A DNA stretch of 6,016 bases, from assembly GCA_022795575.1 (NCBI GenBank), contig JAAWGY010000153.1:1-6016 (forward strand). Direction: 5' to 3'. The notes beneath the pieces are model-generated. The model saw only the letters and a list, made by a program, of their open reading frames with translations, ran no database searches and was not told the DNA's origin. Shown here piece by piece: positions 1 through 5,535 of this stretch. The DNA is from Angelakisella sp. Lineage in GTDB: Bacteria > Bacillota > Clostridia > Oscillospirales > Ruminococcaceae. Position 1 is the first letter of the stretch, and the number at the start of each line of letters is the position of its first letter. The position numbers were made by a program, and so were the translations under genes.

Positions 1-235
1 AGGCTCCAGCGGCCTTGCGAGGGGAGCGTAATGGCCCGCTCCCTCCTTCCGGTTGGCCTGACAAGGTGCCTCCGGCGGATCCTATTCCCTGCGGGGGGAT
101 TCCCTCCCTTCGGTCGGGTGGGGCCTCCGGCGGATTTTGGTTCCCTGCGGGGGGTGTAATATGGGGTAGGCTTGCTGGTTTGTGGCTATGTTTGGTTGTG
201 GGGATAGGCTTTTTTGCCTGCCGGGCTAAAAGCCA
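1..235 (+). repeat. Left copy of a ~200-bp repeat, inverted relative to the right end of the window
   Basis: Bases 1-80 match the reverse complement of 5936-6015 with six mismatches by my count (about 92% identity). Bases 158-197 match the reverse complement of 5846-5885 with four mismatches in 40. Between these blocks the copies differ by an internal duplication on this side. Weaker similarity (T-run, then GCC, GGGC and AAAA in the same order) continues to about 235. The repeat lies outside any convincing gene, upstream of the SPFH promoter. The family name is unknown to me; dispersed intergenic repeats of this kind are plausible in Oscillospirales genomes, but that is inference. An open frame (TTG at 15) runs through it and is judged non-coding. 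Confidence 0.85.
69..154 (+). repeat. Tandem duplication of a ~31-bp unit inside the left repeat
   Basis: A unit beginning CCTCCGGCGGAT and ending TTCCCTGCGGGGGG occurs at 69-98 and again at 124-154, a 55-bp period. The right-hand copy of the large repeat has this unit only once (5917-5947 on the opposite strand). This explains much of the length difference between the two large copies. The unit includes the short palindrome TCCG-G-CGGA. Confidence 0.8.
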
Positions 236-405
236 TCGATCTCACCCAGCTTTTCTTAAAATTAGCAACCGATTTCCTTTTCCTGACAGAAAACAGGCGT
301 ATCAGAGAGCATTCGGGAGCATACGAGAGAATGCGGCAGGGGCAGAAGGGTAGCAAAAGGCGGTTTTTTCGGCCAAAACCGGCCTAAAACCGCCCGGGAG
401 CGTCC
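236..405. other. Gene-free stretch between the left repeat and the SPFH promoter
   Basis: I see no convincing coding region here. It holds a weak inverted pair, GCATTC at 309-314 against GAATGC at 329-334 with a 14-nt loop, and the larger hairpin at 359-394 described separately. The open frames that cross it on both strands lack ribosome binding sites and family-like sequence. Confidence 0.6.
359..394 (-). terminator. Nested hairpin, possible minus-strand or bidirectional terminator
   Basis: GGCGGTTTT (359-367) pairs perfectly with AAAACCGCC (386-394). Inside it, GGCC (371-374) can pair with GGCC (381-384). On the plus strand the stem is followed by CGGGAG, with no T-run. Read on the minus strand it is followed by TTTTGC, so any terminator function would more likely serve transcription entering from the right. 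It could instead be a simple insulating hairpin in front of the next promoter. Confidence 0.45.
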
Positions 406-435
406 TTGCCCTTTTCCGCCAGGGTGTGGTACACT
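406..435 (+). promoter_or_regulatory. Extended -10 promoter for the SPFH gene
   Basis: TTGCCC at 406-411 (three of six bases of TTGACA, including TTG) is followed after 18 nt by TACACT at 430-435. The latter is directly preceded by TGG at 427-429, which fits the TGn extended -10 element. Transcription would start near 441-443, leaving about 90 nt of leader before the ATG at 533. This is the only good sigma-A-like signal upstream of that gene. Confidence 0.6.
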
Positions 436-532
436 ATTGGTGCAGGTTAAGACAGCAGCTGCCCAGGCAAAAGGGCGGCAGTTAAAGTGGGGGAAGGCAC
501 CGCAAGGCCCCCTACAGGAGAAAGGAAACAAG

Positions 533-1423
533 ATGAACATCAATTTCGGCACCGTAAAGCCCCCCGAGAACAACATCCCCAAATACCAGGAAGCCGGCAA
601 ACGGCTGGGCCGGAGGCTGCTGGCAGTGGTGCTGGTGGCGGCGGTTGCCCTGCTGGGCAGCGCCTCCTTTACCGTCATCAACGAGGGGTATATTGGGGTA
701 AAGTACCAGTTCGGCAAAATCGTGGACGACTCCCTTTCCGCCGGGCTCAACTTTAAGATCCCCTTTATCCAGACCATCCGTCAGGTGGATGTCCGGGAGC
801 AGATGTACCAGATGGACGCCAACGCCTACACCAAGGACACCCAAACGGTGGAGGGCATCCAGACCAAGCTAAACTATGTCTACGACCGGGCCGAGCTCTC
901 CAATATCATCCGCAACATCGGCATCAACAATGTGGAGTCCAAGCTGCTGATCCCCCAGATGCAGTCCATCGTAAAGAACGAGATCGGCCAGTACAAGGCG
1001 GAGGACCTGGTACAGAACCGGACGGTGGTACAGGAAAGCATCGAGGAAAAGCTGCGGAGCAGCCTGGGGCAGAGCGGTATTATCGTGGTGTCCTTCGCCA
1101 TCGAGAACCTGGACTTTGAGGACGGCTTCGAGGAGGCCATCCGGGCCAAGGTGGTGGCGGAGCAGGAGGCCCTGAAGATGCAGAACAAGACCAAGGAAAC
1201 CGAGGAGCTGGCCCGGCAGACGGTGATCGCGGCCCAGGCAGAGGCGGAAAGCCAGAAGATCAAGGCCGACGCCGAGGCCTACGCCATCGAGGCCATCCAA
1301 AAGCAGCTCCAGCAGAGCCCGGAGTACATCGAGCTGCAGCGGGTGCAGAAGTGGGACGGCAAGTATCCCCAGGTGATGGGTGACTCGGTGAACCCCTTTG
1401 TGACGCTGAGCCCCACCGAGTAA
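533..1423 (+). CDS. SPFH/prohibitin-family membrane-anchored protein
   Basis: A 296-residue protein of the SPFH (stomatin/prohibitin/flotillin) superfamily. A short polar N-terminus is followed by one membrane segment at about residues 29-49, then the SPFH fold beginning INEGYIGVKYQFGK and continuing to about residue 205. An Ala/Glu/Lys-rich coiled coil (about 205-268) leads to the C-terminal KWDGKYPQV motif (W274) often seen in bacterial prohibitin homologues. Family members form ring-like oligomers on membranes and affect membrane organisation or protease access; the exact role here is not known. The ATG at 533 was chosen because AGGAG and AAAGGA lie just upstream (516-526). A TTG at 437 in the same frame would add 32 residues but sits at the promoter. 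The gene appears monocistronic, with its own promoter and a hairpin after the stop. No NfeD-type partner gene is adjacent. Confidence 0.93.
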   Translation: MNINFGTVKPPENNIPKYQEAGKRLGRRLLAVVLVAAVALLGSASFTVINEGYIGVKYQFGKIVDDSLSAGLNFKIPFIQTIRQVDVREQMYQMDANAYTKDTQTVEGIQTKLNYVYDRAELSNIIRNIGINNVESKLLIPQMQSIVKNEIGQYKAEDLVQNRTVVQESIEEKLRSSLGQSGIIVVSFAIENLDFEDGFEEAIRAKVVAEQEALKMQNKTKETEELARQTVIAAQAEAESQKIKADAEAYAIEAIQKQLQQSPEYIELQRVQKWDGKYPQVMGDSVNPFVTLSPTE

Positions 1424-1451
1424 AGGCGGCGTCGCCAACACAATATCAACA

Positions 1452-1488
1452 GGCGGGGGGATCTCCACGGGGGATCCCCCCGCCCTTT
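1452..1488 (+). terminator. Hairpin terminator after the SPFH gene
   Basis: GGCGGGGGGATC (1452-1463) and GATCCCCCCGCC (1473-1484) form a perfect 12-bp stem with a 9-nt loop, 28 nt after the stop codon. Only CTTT follows, so the T-run is short. The stem strength and position still make it the likely end of the SPFH transcript. Confidence 0.7.
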
Positions 1489-1608
1489 GCGGGTGGCTTG
1501 GGAGGATGCCGTTTTCCGCAAAAACAGGCGAAATACCGGGGATCCCGGAGAGGGCCCGCACTCTGCCATTTCCCCGAAAAAACAGGAATGGTAAAGGCTG
1601 GCGATTGT
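1489..1608. other. Gene-free upstream part of the transporter control region
   Basis: No coding region is seen. It contains a small near-perfect palindrome, CCGGG-GAT-CCCGG (1536-1548), an imperfect inverted pair around 1566-1591 (CCATTTCC against GGAATGG), and a short direct repeat AAAAACAGG (1520-1528 and about 1579-1586). None is a recognised regulatory site. Confidence 0.5.
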
Positions 1609-1640
1609 TCGTACGATTTTTCTACATCCCGTACTGTTTA
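1609..1640 (+). promoter_or_regulatory. Candidate operator: two direct repeats 20 bp apart
   Basis: TTCGTACGATTTTT and CCCGTACTGTTTAA share the pattern CGTAC-N2/3-TTT, with CGTAC at 1610-1614 and 1630-1634. The 20-bp period is about two helical turns. They sit next to or within the candidate -35 region of the transporter operon. Direct repeats with this spacing are typical of AraC-family activator sites, which often control clostridial sugar transporters, but assigning a regulator is inference. Confidence 0.35.
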
Positions 1641-1671
1641 ACCTATGATTTGCAGAATAAATAATTATAAT
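1621..1671 (+). promoter_or_regulatory. Promoter region of the sugar ABC operon (two candidate -10 boxes)
   Basis: One candidate is TCTACA (1621-1626), 17 nt, then TATGAT (1644-1649): four and five of six consensus bases. A second is a perfect TATAAT at 1666-1671, but the hexamer 17 nt upstream (CTATGA) is poor, as expected for an activator-dependent promoter. The region is strikingly A/T-rich against the GC-rich surroundings. The leader would be about 75-95 nt. I cannot tell which start is used, and see no clear catabolite-response element. Confidence 0.55.
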
Positions 1672-1750
1672 AATGATAAGGGCAGTGAATTTGTATAAGA
1701 TTCCAGTTGCTGCCCCCGCAATCTGAACAATGGAAAAAGGAGAATTGAAG

Positions 1751-3043
1751 ATGAAGAAGCTTCTAACCGCACTGTTAGCTATGTGCATGGTCCTGTCGCT
1801 GGCCGCCTGCGGCGGTTCGCCGGCTCCTGCCAGCCCCGCGCCCGCGCCCGCTTCCGGCTCCTCCGACGCGCCCCCTGCCGCTCCCGGCGGCGAGAAGATC
1901 CCCATCAGCGTCATCGCCGCCGAGTACGGCCAGAACACCAAGGACTGGTGGGCCAAGTTCCAGAGCGACTTTAACGCCGCCAACACCGGCATCGACCTCA
2001 CCGTTGAGGTGGTGTCCTGGAACGACATCTACACCGTTGTGAACACCCGCATCAGCGGCAACGCCGCCCCTGACATCCTGAACATCGATGTCTTTGCCGA
2101 TTACCAGGCCGACGGCCTGCTGCTCCCCGCTAAGGAGTATGTCTCCGAGGCTACATACAACAAGATGTACCCCGCCTTCCTGGAGCAGTCTGTTGTGGAC
2201 GGCACCGTCTGGGCCATCCCCGACCTGGCCTCCGCCCGCGCCATGTACTACAACGTGGACATCCTGAAGAACGCCAAGGTCGAGGTTCCCACCACCTGGG
2301 AGGAGCTGAAGGCCGCCTGCGAGAAGATCAAGGCCTACGACGCCAACATCTACCCCTGGGGCATCGATATGACCACCGACGAGGGCCAGGCTGCCTTTGC
2401 CTACTACATCTGGAACAACGGTGGCGACTTTACCGACGCTAACGGCAACTGGACCCTGAACAGCGACAAGAACGTCGAGGCCATCGAGTACGCCATCGGC
2501 CTGGTGAAGGCCGGCCTGACCAACAGCGACCCCGCCACCGATACCCGGTATGCCCTGCAGGATATGTTCGGCGCCGGCAAGGTTGCCATGATGATCGGGC
2601 CCAACAGCATCCCCACCTACATCAAGGACGGCGGCAGCACCATTAACTACGCCTTTGCCCCCATCCCCACCAACGGCGGCAACCCCTCTGTCTCTGCCGG
2701 CGTTATGGACCGCTTTATGTGCTTTGATAACGGCCACTCCCCCGAGAAGATCGAGGCCATCAAGACCTTCTTTGACTTCTTCTATGACGACGCCCGGTAC
2801 TCTGACTGGGTGCTGATGGAGGGCTTCCTGCCCGCCACCTCCGCCGGCGGCGAGATCGTGGCCAAGGCTGACGCTTCCATGGCTCCCTGGGTGGAGATCG
2901 TGGGCAGCTGCAAGTTCTACCCCACCGCCAAGGCGGAGTGGGCCGACGTTAAGCAGGGCGTCATCAACGTAGAGCAGCAGGCCCTGCTGGGCGGCAACGT
3001 CAAGGAGCTGCTGGACAGCCTGCAGAAGCAGATCGCCGGCTAA
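1751..3043 (+). CDS. Carbohydrate ABC transporter substrate-binding lipoprotein (family 1)
   Basis: A 430-residue extracellular sugar-binding protein. The N-terminus MKKLLTALLAMC leads to a lipobox LAAC with the lipidated cysteine at residue 20, then a Pro/Ala/Ser-rich flexible linker to about residue 48. The mature part shows family-1 binding-protein landmarks: NAAPDILNIDVFADY followed by GLLLPA (about 104-127), VDGTVWAIP, MYYNVDILK, TTWEELKAACEKIK (W183) and FGAGKVAMMIGP. It would capture a mono- or oligosaccharide at the cell surface and hand it to the two downstream permeases; the sugar cannot be predicted. The ATG at 1751 follows AAGGAG (1737-1742) at a good distance; an in-frame ATG at 1730 lacks a site and would put charged residues before the signal peptide. 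Codon use is strongly C-ending (GCC, ACC, AAC), consistent with high expression. Confidence 0.95.
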   Translation: MKKLLTALLAMCMVLSLAACGGSPAPASPAPAPASGSSDAPPAAPGGEKIPISVIAAEYGQNTKDWWAKFQSDFNAANTGIDLTVEVVSWNDIYTVVNTRISGNAAPDILNIDVFADYQADGLLLPAKEYVSEATYNKMYPAFLEQSVVDGTVWAIPDLASARAMYYNVDILKNAKVEVPTTWEELKAACEKIKAYDANIYPWGIDMTTDEGQAAFAYYIWNNGGDFTDANGNWTLNSDKNVEAIEYAIGLVKAGLTNSDPATDTRYALQDMFGAGKVAMMIGPNSIPTYIKDGGSTINYAFAPIPTNGGNPSVSAGVMDRFMCFDNGHSPEKIEAIKTFFDFFYDDARYSDWVLMEGFLPATSAGGEIVAKADASMAPWVEIVGSCKFYPTAKAEWADVKQGVINVEQQALLGGNVKELLDSLQKQIAG

Positions 3044-3074
3044 TCCACGGATGCAACAGCGCTGATACCTAACA

Positions 3075-3110
3075 CCGCGGGCCGGGCCACAGTAGCGGCC
3101 CGGCCCGCGG
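3075..3110 (+). other. Perfect 14-bp GC hairpin after the binding-protein gene
   Basis: CCGCGGGCCGGGCC (3075-3088) pairs without mismatch with GGCCCGGCCCGCGG (3097-3110) around an 8-nt loop. No T-run follows, so it is not a classical terminator. In binding-protein transporter operons such hairpins are known to protect the upstream mRNA from 3' decay and lower expression of the permeases; that role is inferred here from position. Confidence 0.75.
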
Positions 3111-3113
3111 CCG

Positions 3114-3196
3114 CTTCCAGCCCTTTTCCAAAGGCGGGGGAGGGGCTCCCGGGCGATGTGTCCCGACGACACGTCCCCTTGGAAAACGGCTGGAAG
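3114..3196 (+). repeat. 83-nt inverted-repeat element with three-way-junction fold
   Basis: The ends pair as CTTCCAGCC (3114-3122) with GGCTGGAAG (3188-3196) and, after a single C/C mismatch, TTTTCCAA (3124-3131) with TTGGAAAA (3179-3186). Inside are two further hairpins: GGGAG/CTCCC (3138-3150) and an 8-bp stem with one G-U pair and a 5-nt loop (3155-3175). Together they would form a three-way junction ending 11 nt before the ribosome binding site of the next gene. It could be a small non-autonomous inverted-repeat element or a regulatory intercistronic RNA. No flanking target duplication is obvious. Confidence 0.65.
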
Positions 3197-3222
3197 GGCC
3201 GACAAACGAGGAGGTGTTCCCT

Positions 3223-4107
3223 GTGAACAAAAAGCTCTACCGCAAGATAGAACCCTACATCTGGATTTCGCCCAGCGTCATCCTGATGGCAGTCTTTATC
3301 CTGACGCCCATCCTTTCGGTGTTCCGGATGGCGGCGAACAAGGTGAGCCGTACCGGCAAGCTCCAGGGCTTTAACAACTTCGCAAACTTTACCAGCGTGG
3401 TAAACAACCCGGCGTTTAGCCTGGTCCTTAAAAATACCGTCATCTGGACCATTGCGGTGGTGGTGATCTCCACCGTGCTGGGCTTTATGCTGGCCCTGGT
3501 GCTGAACAACAACTTTAAGGGCCGCAAGATTGTCCGGGCCATTGTGGTGTTCCCCTGGGCCACCACCCTGGTCATCCAGGCCAGCGTCTGGAATTTTATC
3601 ATCAACACCGATTACGGCACCCTGAACACCCTGCTGCTAAAGCTGGGCATCATCCAGGAGGCGGTAAACTGGACCCCCACCCCGGCGGCGTACTTCGCCT
3701 GGGAGATCGCCTGCGGTATCTTCGTCACCATCCCCTTTGTCACCTTCTGCGTCCTTTCGGGGCTACAGAGCATCGACACCTCCTACTACGAGGCGGCCAC
3801 GGTGGACGGGGCCAACTACTGGCAGAAGCTCCGCAGCCTCACCCTGCCCCTGGTACGGCCGTCGCTGACGGTGGCCACGGTGCTCAACATCATCTACGTC
3901 TTCAACTCCTTCCCCATCGTCTGGACGATGACCAAGGGGGATCCGGCCAACCGCACCGACACCCTGGTAACATACCTTTACAAGCTGGCTTTCTACAACG
4001 GCCGGCAGGGGGAGGCGGCGGCGGTATCGGTAATCGGCTTTATCATCCTGCTGATCTGCGCCAGCACCTACATGGTATACACCCTGCGGAAAGGAGATGA
4101 CACCTGA
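3223..4107 (+). CDS. Sugar ABC transporter permease, MalF/UgpA type
   Basis: A 294-residue inner-membrane permease of the binding-protein-dependent transport family. Six membrane segments are visible, beginning YIWISPSVILMAVFILTP and ending with one starting SVIGFIILLICASTYMVYT. The cytoplasmic EAA loop that docks the ATPase is intact: EAATVDG (E190-G196) with LP at 208-209. It pairs with the next gene product to form the channel. GTG at 3223 is preferred as start because GAGGAGG (3208-3214) lies 8 nt upstream; an in-frame GTG at 3214 would overlap that site. The stop overlaps the next start by one base (TGATG), which implies translational coupling. The 179-bp gap from the binding-protein gene holds strong RNA structure that may lower its expression. 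Confidence 0.94.
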   Translation: MNKKLYRKIEPYIWISPSVILMAVFILTPILSVFRMAANKVSRTGKLQGFNNFANFTSVVNNPAFSLVLKNTVIWTIAVVVISTVLGFMLALVLNNNFKGRKIVRAIVVFPWATTLVIQASVWNFIINTDYGTLNTLLLKLGIIQEAVNWTPTPAAYFAWEIACGIFVTIPFVTFCVLSGLQSIDTSYYEAATVDGANYWQKLRSLTLPLVRPSLTVATVLNIIYVFNSFPIVWTMTKGDPANRTDTLVTYLYKLAFYNGRQGEAAAVSVIGFIILLICASTYMVYTLRKGDDT

Positions 4108-4967
4108 TGAACGACGTGATAACCCACAAGGAATTTTCGCTAAAAAAGACGGTACTGCGCATTCTGCTGTACTTCGTTGCCATCGATGTCTGCATCTTCA
4201 CCCTATACCCATACTTTGCCATGTTCTGCACGGCTCTTAAGAGCCGGGTGGAGATCTTCTCCCCCAACGGGACCATCTTCCCCATTCAGTCCATGTGGTC
4301 CAACTTTATCGACATCTGGAGCCGTGCGCCTATGGCACAGTACCTGCTCAACTCGGTACTGATTGCGGGGGGTTCCACCCTGATCGCCATGCTTTGCGGG
4401 ATTCCGGCGGCTTACGCCCTGGCCCGGATGAAGTTCAAGGGGCAGACGGCGTTTTTGGGGTTCATCATTGTTTCCCAGATGTTTGCGCCGGTGGTGCTGC
4501 TGGTGGGTATTTACCAGGTTATGCAGACGCTGGGGCTTACTGACAGCATTTGGGGGCTTATCTTTATCAACGCGGCGTTTAACCAGGCGTTTACGGTCTG
4601 GCTGCTGCGGGGTACCTTTATGAGCATTTCCCCGGAGATGGAGCAGGCGGCTACCATTGACGGCTGTACCCGGGTACAGGCGATGCTGCGGATCCTGATC
4701 CCGGTGGCGGCGCCTGGTATTGTTACGACGCTGATCTTTATCTTCATCAACGCGTGGAACGAGTACACGGTGGCGCTGTGCTTGATTCAGACGGATACGC
4801 TGAAGCCGCTGACGGTGGGTATCAATACCTTTAACGGGTACAATATGATTGAGTGGCAGTATCTGTTTGCGGCTTCCATCTTTGCGATTATTCCGGTGGT
4901 GCTGCTGTTTATGTCTATCGAGAAGAACCTGGTCAGCGGGTTGGCGTCGGGCGGCGTTAAGGGCTAA
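4107..4967 (+). CDS. Sugar ABC transporter permease, MalG/UgpE type
   Basis: A 286-residue partner permease with six membrane segments, the first at about residues 12-33 (LRILLYFVAIDVCIFTLYPY) and the last near the C-terminus. The closing GLASGGVKG matches the usual MalG-type tail. The EAA-loop is present as EQAATIDG (E179-G186), with glutamine at the position normally held by the second glutamate. Start ATG at 4107 overlaps the preceding stop, with AAGGAG at 4091-4096. Codon use changes in the last two thirds: from about 4360 on I count 16 GCG against 3 GCC for alanine, unlike the GCC-dominated binding protein. No ATPase gene follows; an intrinsic terminator at 5095-5139 ends the operon, so the ATPase must be supplied from elsewhere. 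Confidence 0.94.
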   Translation: MNDVITHKEFSLKKTVLRILLYFVAIDVCIFTLYPYFAMFCTALKSRVEIFSPNGTIFPIQSMWSNFIDIWSRAPMAQYLLNSVLIAGGSTLIAMLCGIPAAYALARMKFKGQTAFLGFIIVSQMFAPVVLLVGIYQVMQTLGLTDSIWGLIFINAAFNQAFTVWLLRGTFMSISPEMEQAATIDGCTRVQAMLRILIPVAAPGIVTTLIFIFINAWNEYTVALCLIQTDTLKPLTVGINTFNGYNMIEWQYLFAASIFAIIPVVLLFMSIEKNLVSGLASGGVKG

Positions 4968-4993
4968 GCAGAAGCCTATCGCAAAGGCCCGCA

Positions 4994-5079
4994 GGGCGCC
5001 AAAAGTTTCGGTCAAGCCTTTTCAAAGGCTTGCAGGTCCAGGGCAGAGCCCTGGTCGCTCCCGCAGGAGCGAAACGCCC
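4994..5079 (+). repeat. Three-hairpin cloverleaf-like intergenic element
   Basis: Three consecutive hairpins are seen: CAAGCCTTT/AAAGGCTTG (5013-5032), CCAGGGC-AGA-GCCCTGG (5038-5054) and TCGCTCC-CGCA-GGAGCGA (5055-5072). They can be closed by GTTTCG (5005-5010) with CGAAAC (5070-5075), which competes with the third hairpin, and by GGGC (4994-4997) with GCCC (5076-5079). It lies just after the permease stop and before the operon terminator. Similar triple-hairpin intergenic repeats are, from memory, frequent in Oscillospirales genomes; this was not checked. It does not resemble a tRNA. Confidence 0.7.
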
Positions 5080-5094
5080 CAGGACGGCTATTAC

Positions 5095-5139
5095 AACGGC
5101 AGGGCTTGTGTTTTTGGCACAGGCCCTGCCGTTTTGTTG
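5095..5139 (+). terminator. Intrinsic terminator of the sugar ABC operon
   Basis: AACGGCAGGGCTTGTG (5095-5110) pairs with CACAGGCCCTGCCGTT (5118-5133), 16 bp with a single T-G wobble and a 7-nt loop, followed by TTGTTG. This is the strongest terminator-like structure in the window and sits 128 nt after the last permease stop, downstream of the three-hairpin element. Confidence 0.85.
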
Positions 5140-5322
5140 TAGGCCGTCAGGCCGCGGTCCAAAAGCAGCAGCCTCCCGGTGAGGCCAGAGCCAATCGCAG
5201 TTCCGCACCCATCTAACCAGGAAGCGCAAACCGCGGCCGGTCCCAGTGGAAGCCGCTATCTCCCCAAAACAGCCCGCCGCGCGCCGCAGGCGCTGGAGGC
5301 GGGCGCATTTTGGGCAGACGGG

Positions 5323-5366
5323 CCCAAACCCCGTCCCCCGCCCCAAACGCCCCAAAAACAGCCCCC
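5323..5366 (-). other. Putative G-quadruplex motif on the minus strand
   Basis: The plus strand has C-tracts at 5323-5325, 5329-5332, 5335-5339, 5341-5344, 5350-5353 and 5362-5366. On the minus strand the central four are runs of at least four G separated by loops of 5, 1 and 2 nt, which satisfies the common G3+N1-7 quadruplex rule with room for four tetrads. It lies about 170 bp upstream of the DUF1540 start, in the template strand for that gene. Confidence 0.6.
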
Positions 5367-5430
5367 GCCGCAGGAAAAATTTCCCACCCAACCCGTGCTC
5401 CCCCGGAAATGATTCCCGAAGCGCCGGAGG

Positions 5431-5488
5431 ATAAGAAGGACGTTTAGGGCCACAATAATGGAGCGGCGGAAAGCACACCCACCGCCGC
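5431..5488 (+). promoter_or_regulatory. Weak candidate promoter and leader hairpin for the DUF1540 gene
   Basis: AATAAT at 5454-5459 (five of six -10 bases) lies 17 nt after ATAAGA (5431-5436), which matches TTGACA poorly. Just downstream, GCGGCGG (5463-5469) can pair with CCGCCGC (5482-5488) around a 12-nt loop in the leader. The gene needs its own promoter because the preceding operon ends in a strong terminator, but this assignment is tentative. Confidence 0.3.
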
Positions 5489-5535
5489 AAAGCATCCAAC
5501 CAAGCAACCACCCCAACACAGGAGGAATTTACGAG

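Larger units (their letters stand above)
5140..5535. other. Gene-free C/A-rich region upstream of the DUF1540 gene
   Basis: Nearly 400 bp without a convincing gene. A proline-rich open frame (from 5179) and long antisense frames cross it, but they have no ribosome binding site or family-like sequence and look like composition artefacts. It contains a small hairpin GCCTC/GAGGC (about 5170-5184), the run of C-tracts at 5323-5366 noted separately, and the leader of the DUF1540 gene. Confidence 0.6.

Noticed and set aside
69..154. CRISPR array
   Set aside because: Only two copies of the unit, the intervening DNA is similar repeat material, and no cas gene is nearby.
437..532. N-terminal extension of the SPFH protein from a TTG
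   Set aside because: It would begin at the -10 box, before the predicted transcription start, and add basic residues without a binding site; ATG 533 has a good one.
869..1561. 230-residue antisense frame over the SPFH gene
   Set aside because: Leu/Gly/Asp/His-rich mirror of a strongly supported sense gene, with no independent signals.
1775..3205. 476-residue open frame antisense to the binding-protein gene
   Set aside because: It is Gly/Val/Leu/Asp/His-rich low-complexity sequence expected opposite a GC-rich gene with C-ending codons; no ribosome binding site or family pattern.
4203..5015. 270-residue antisense frame over the second permease
   Set aside because: Arg/His/Gln-rich composition artefact opposite a clear six-segment permease.
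4994..5079. tRNA or tRNA-like gene
   Set aside because: The cloverleaf-like shape lacks an acceptor stem of the right length, a T-loop consensus and a sensible anticodon loop.
5179..5412. Proline-rich 77-residue frame
   Set aside because: No ribosome binding site; composition follows the C-tracts of the region.
5458..5535. 26-residue extension of the DUF1540 protein
   Set aside because: It translates the leader hairpin and the AGGAGG site itself; the internal ATG is correctly spaced.
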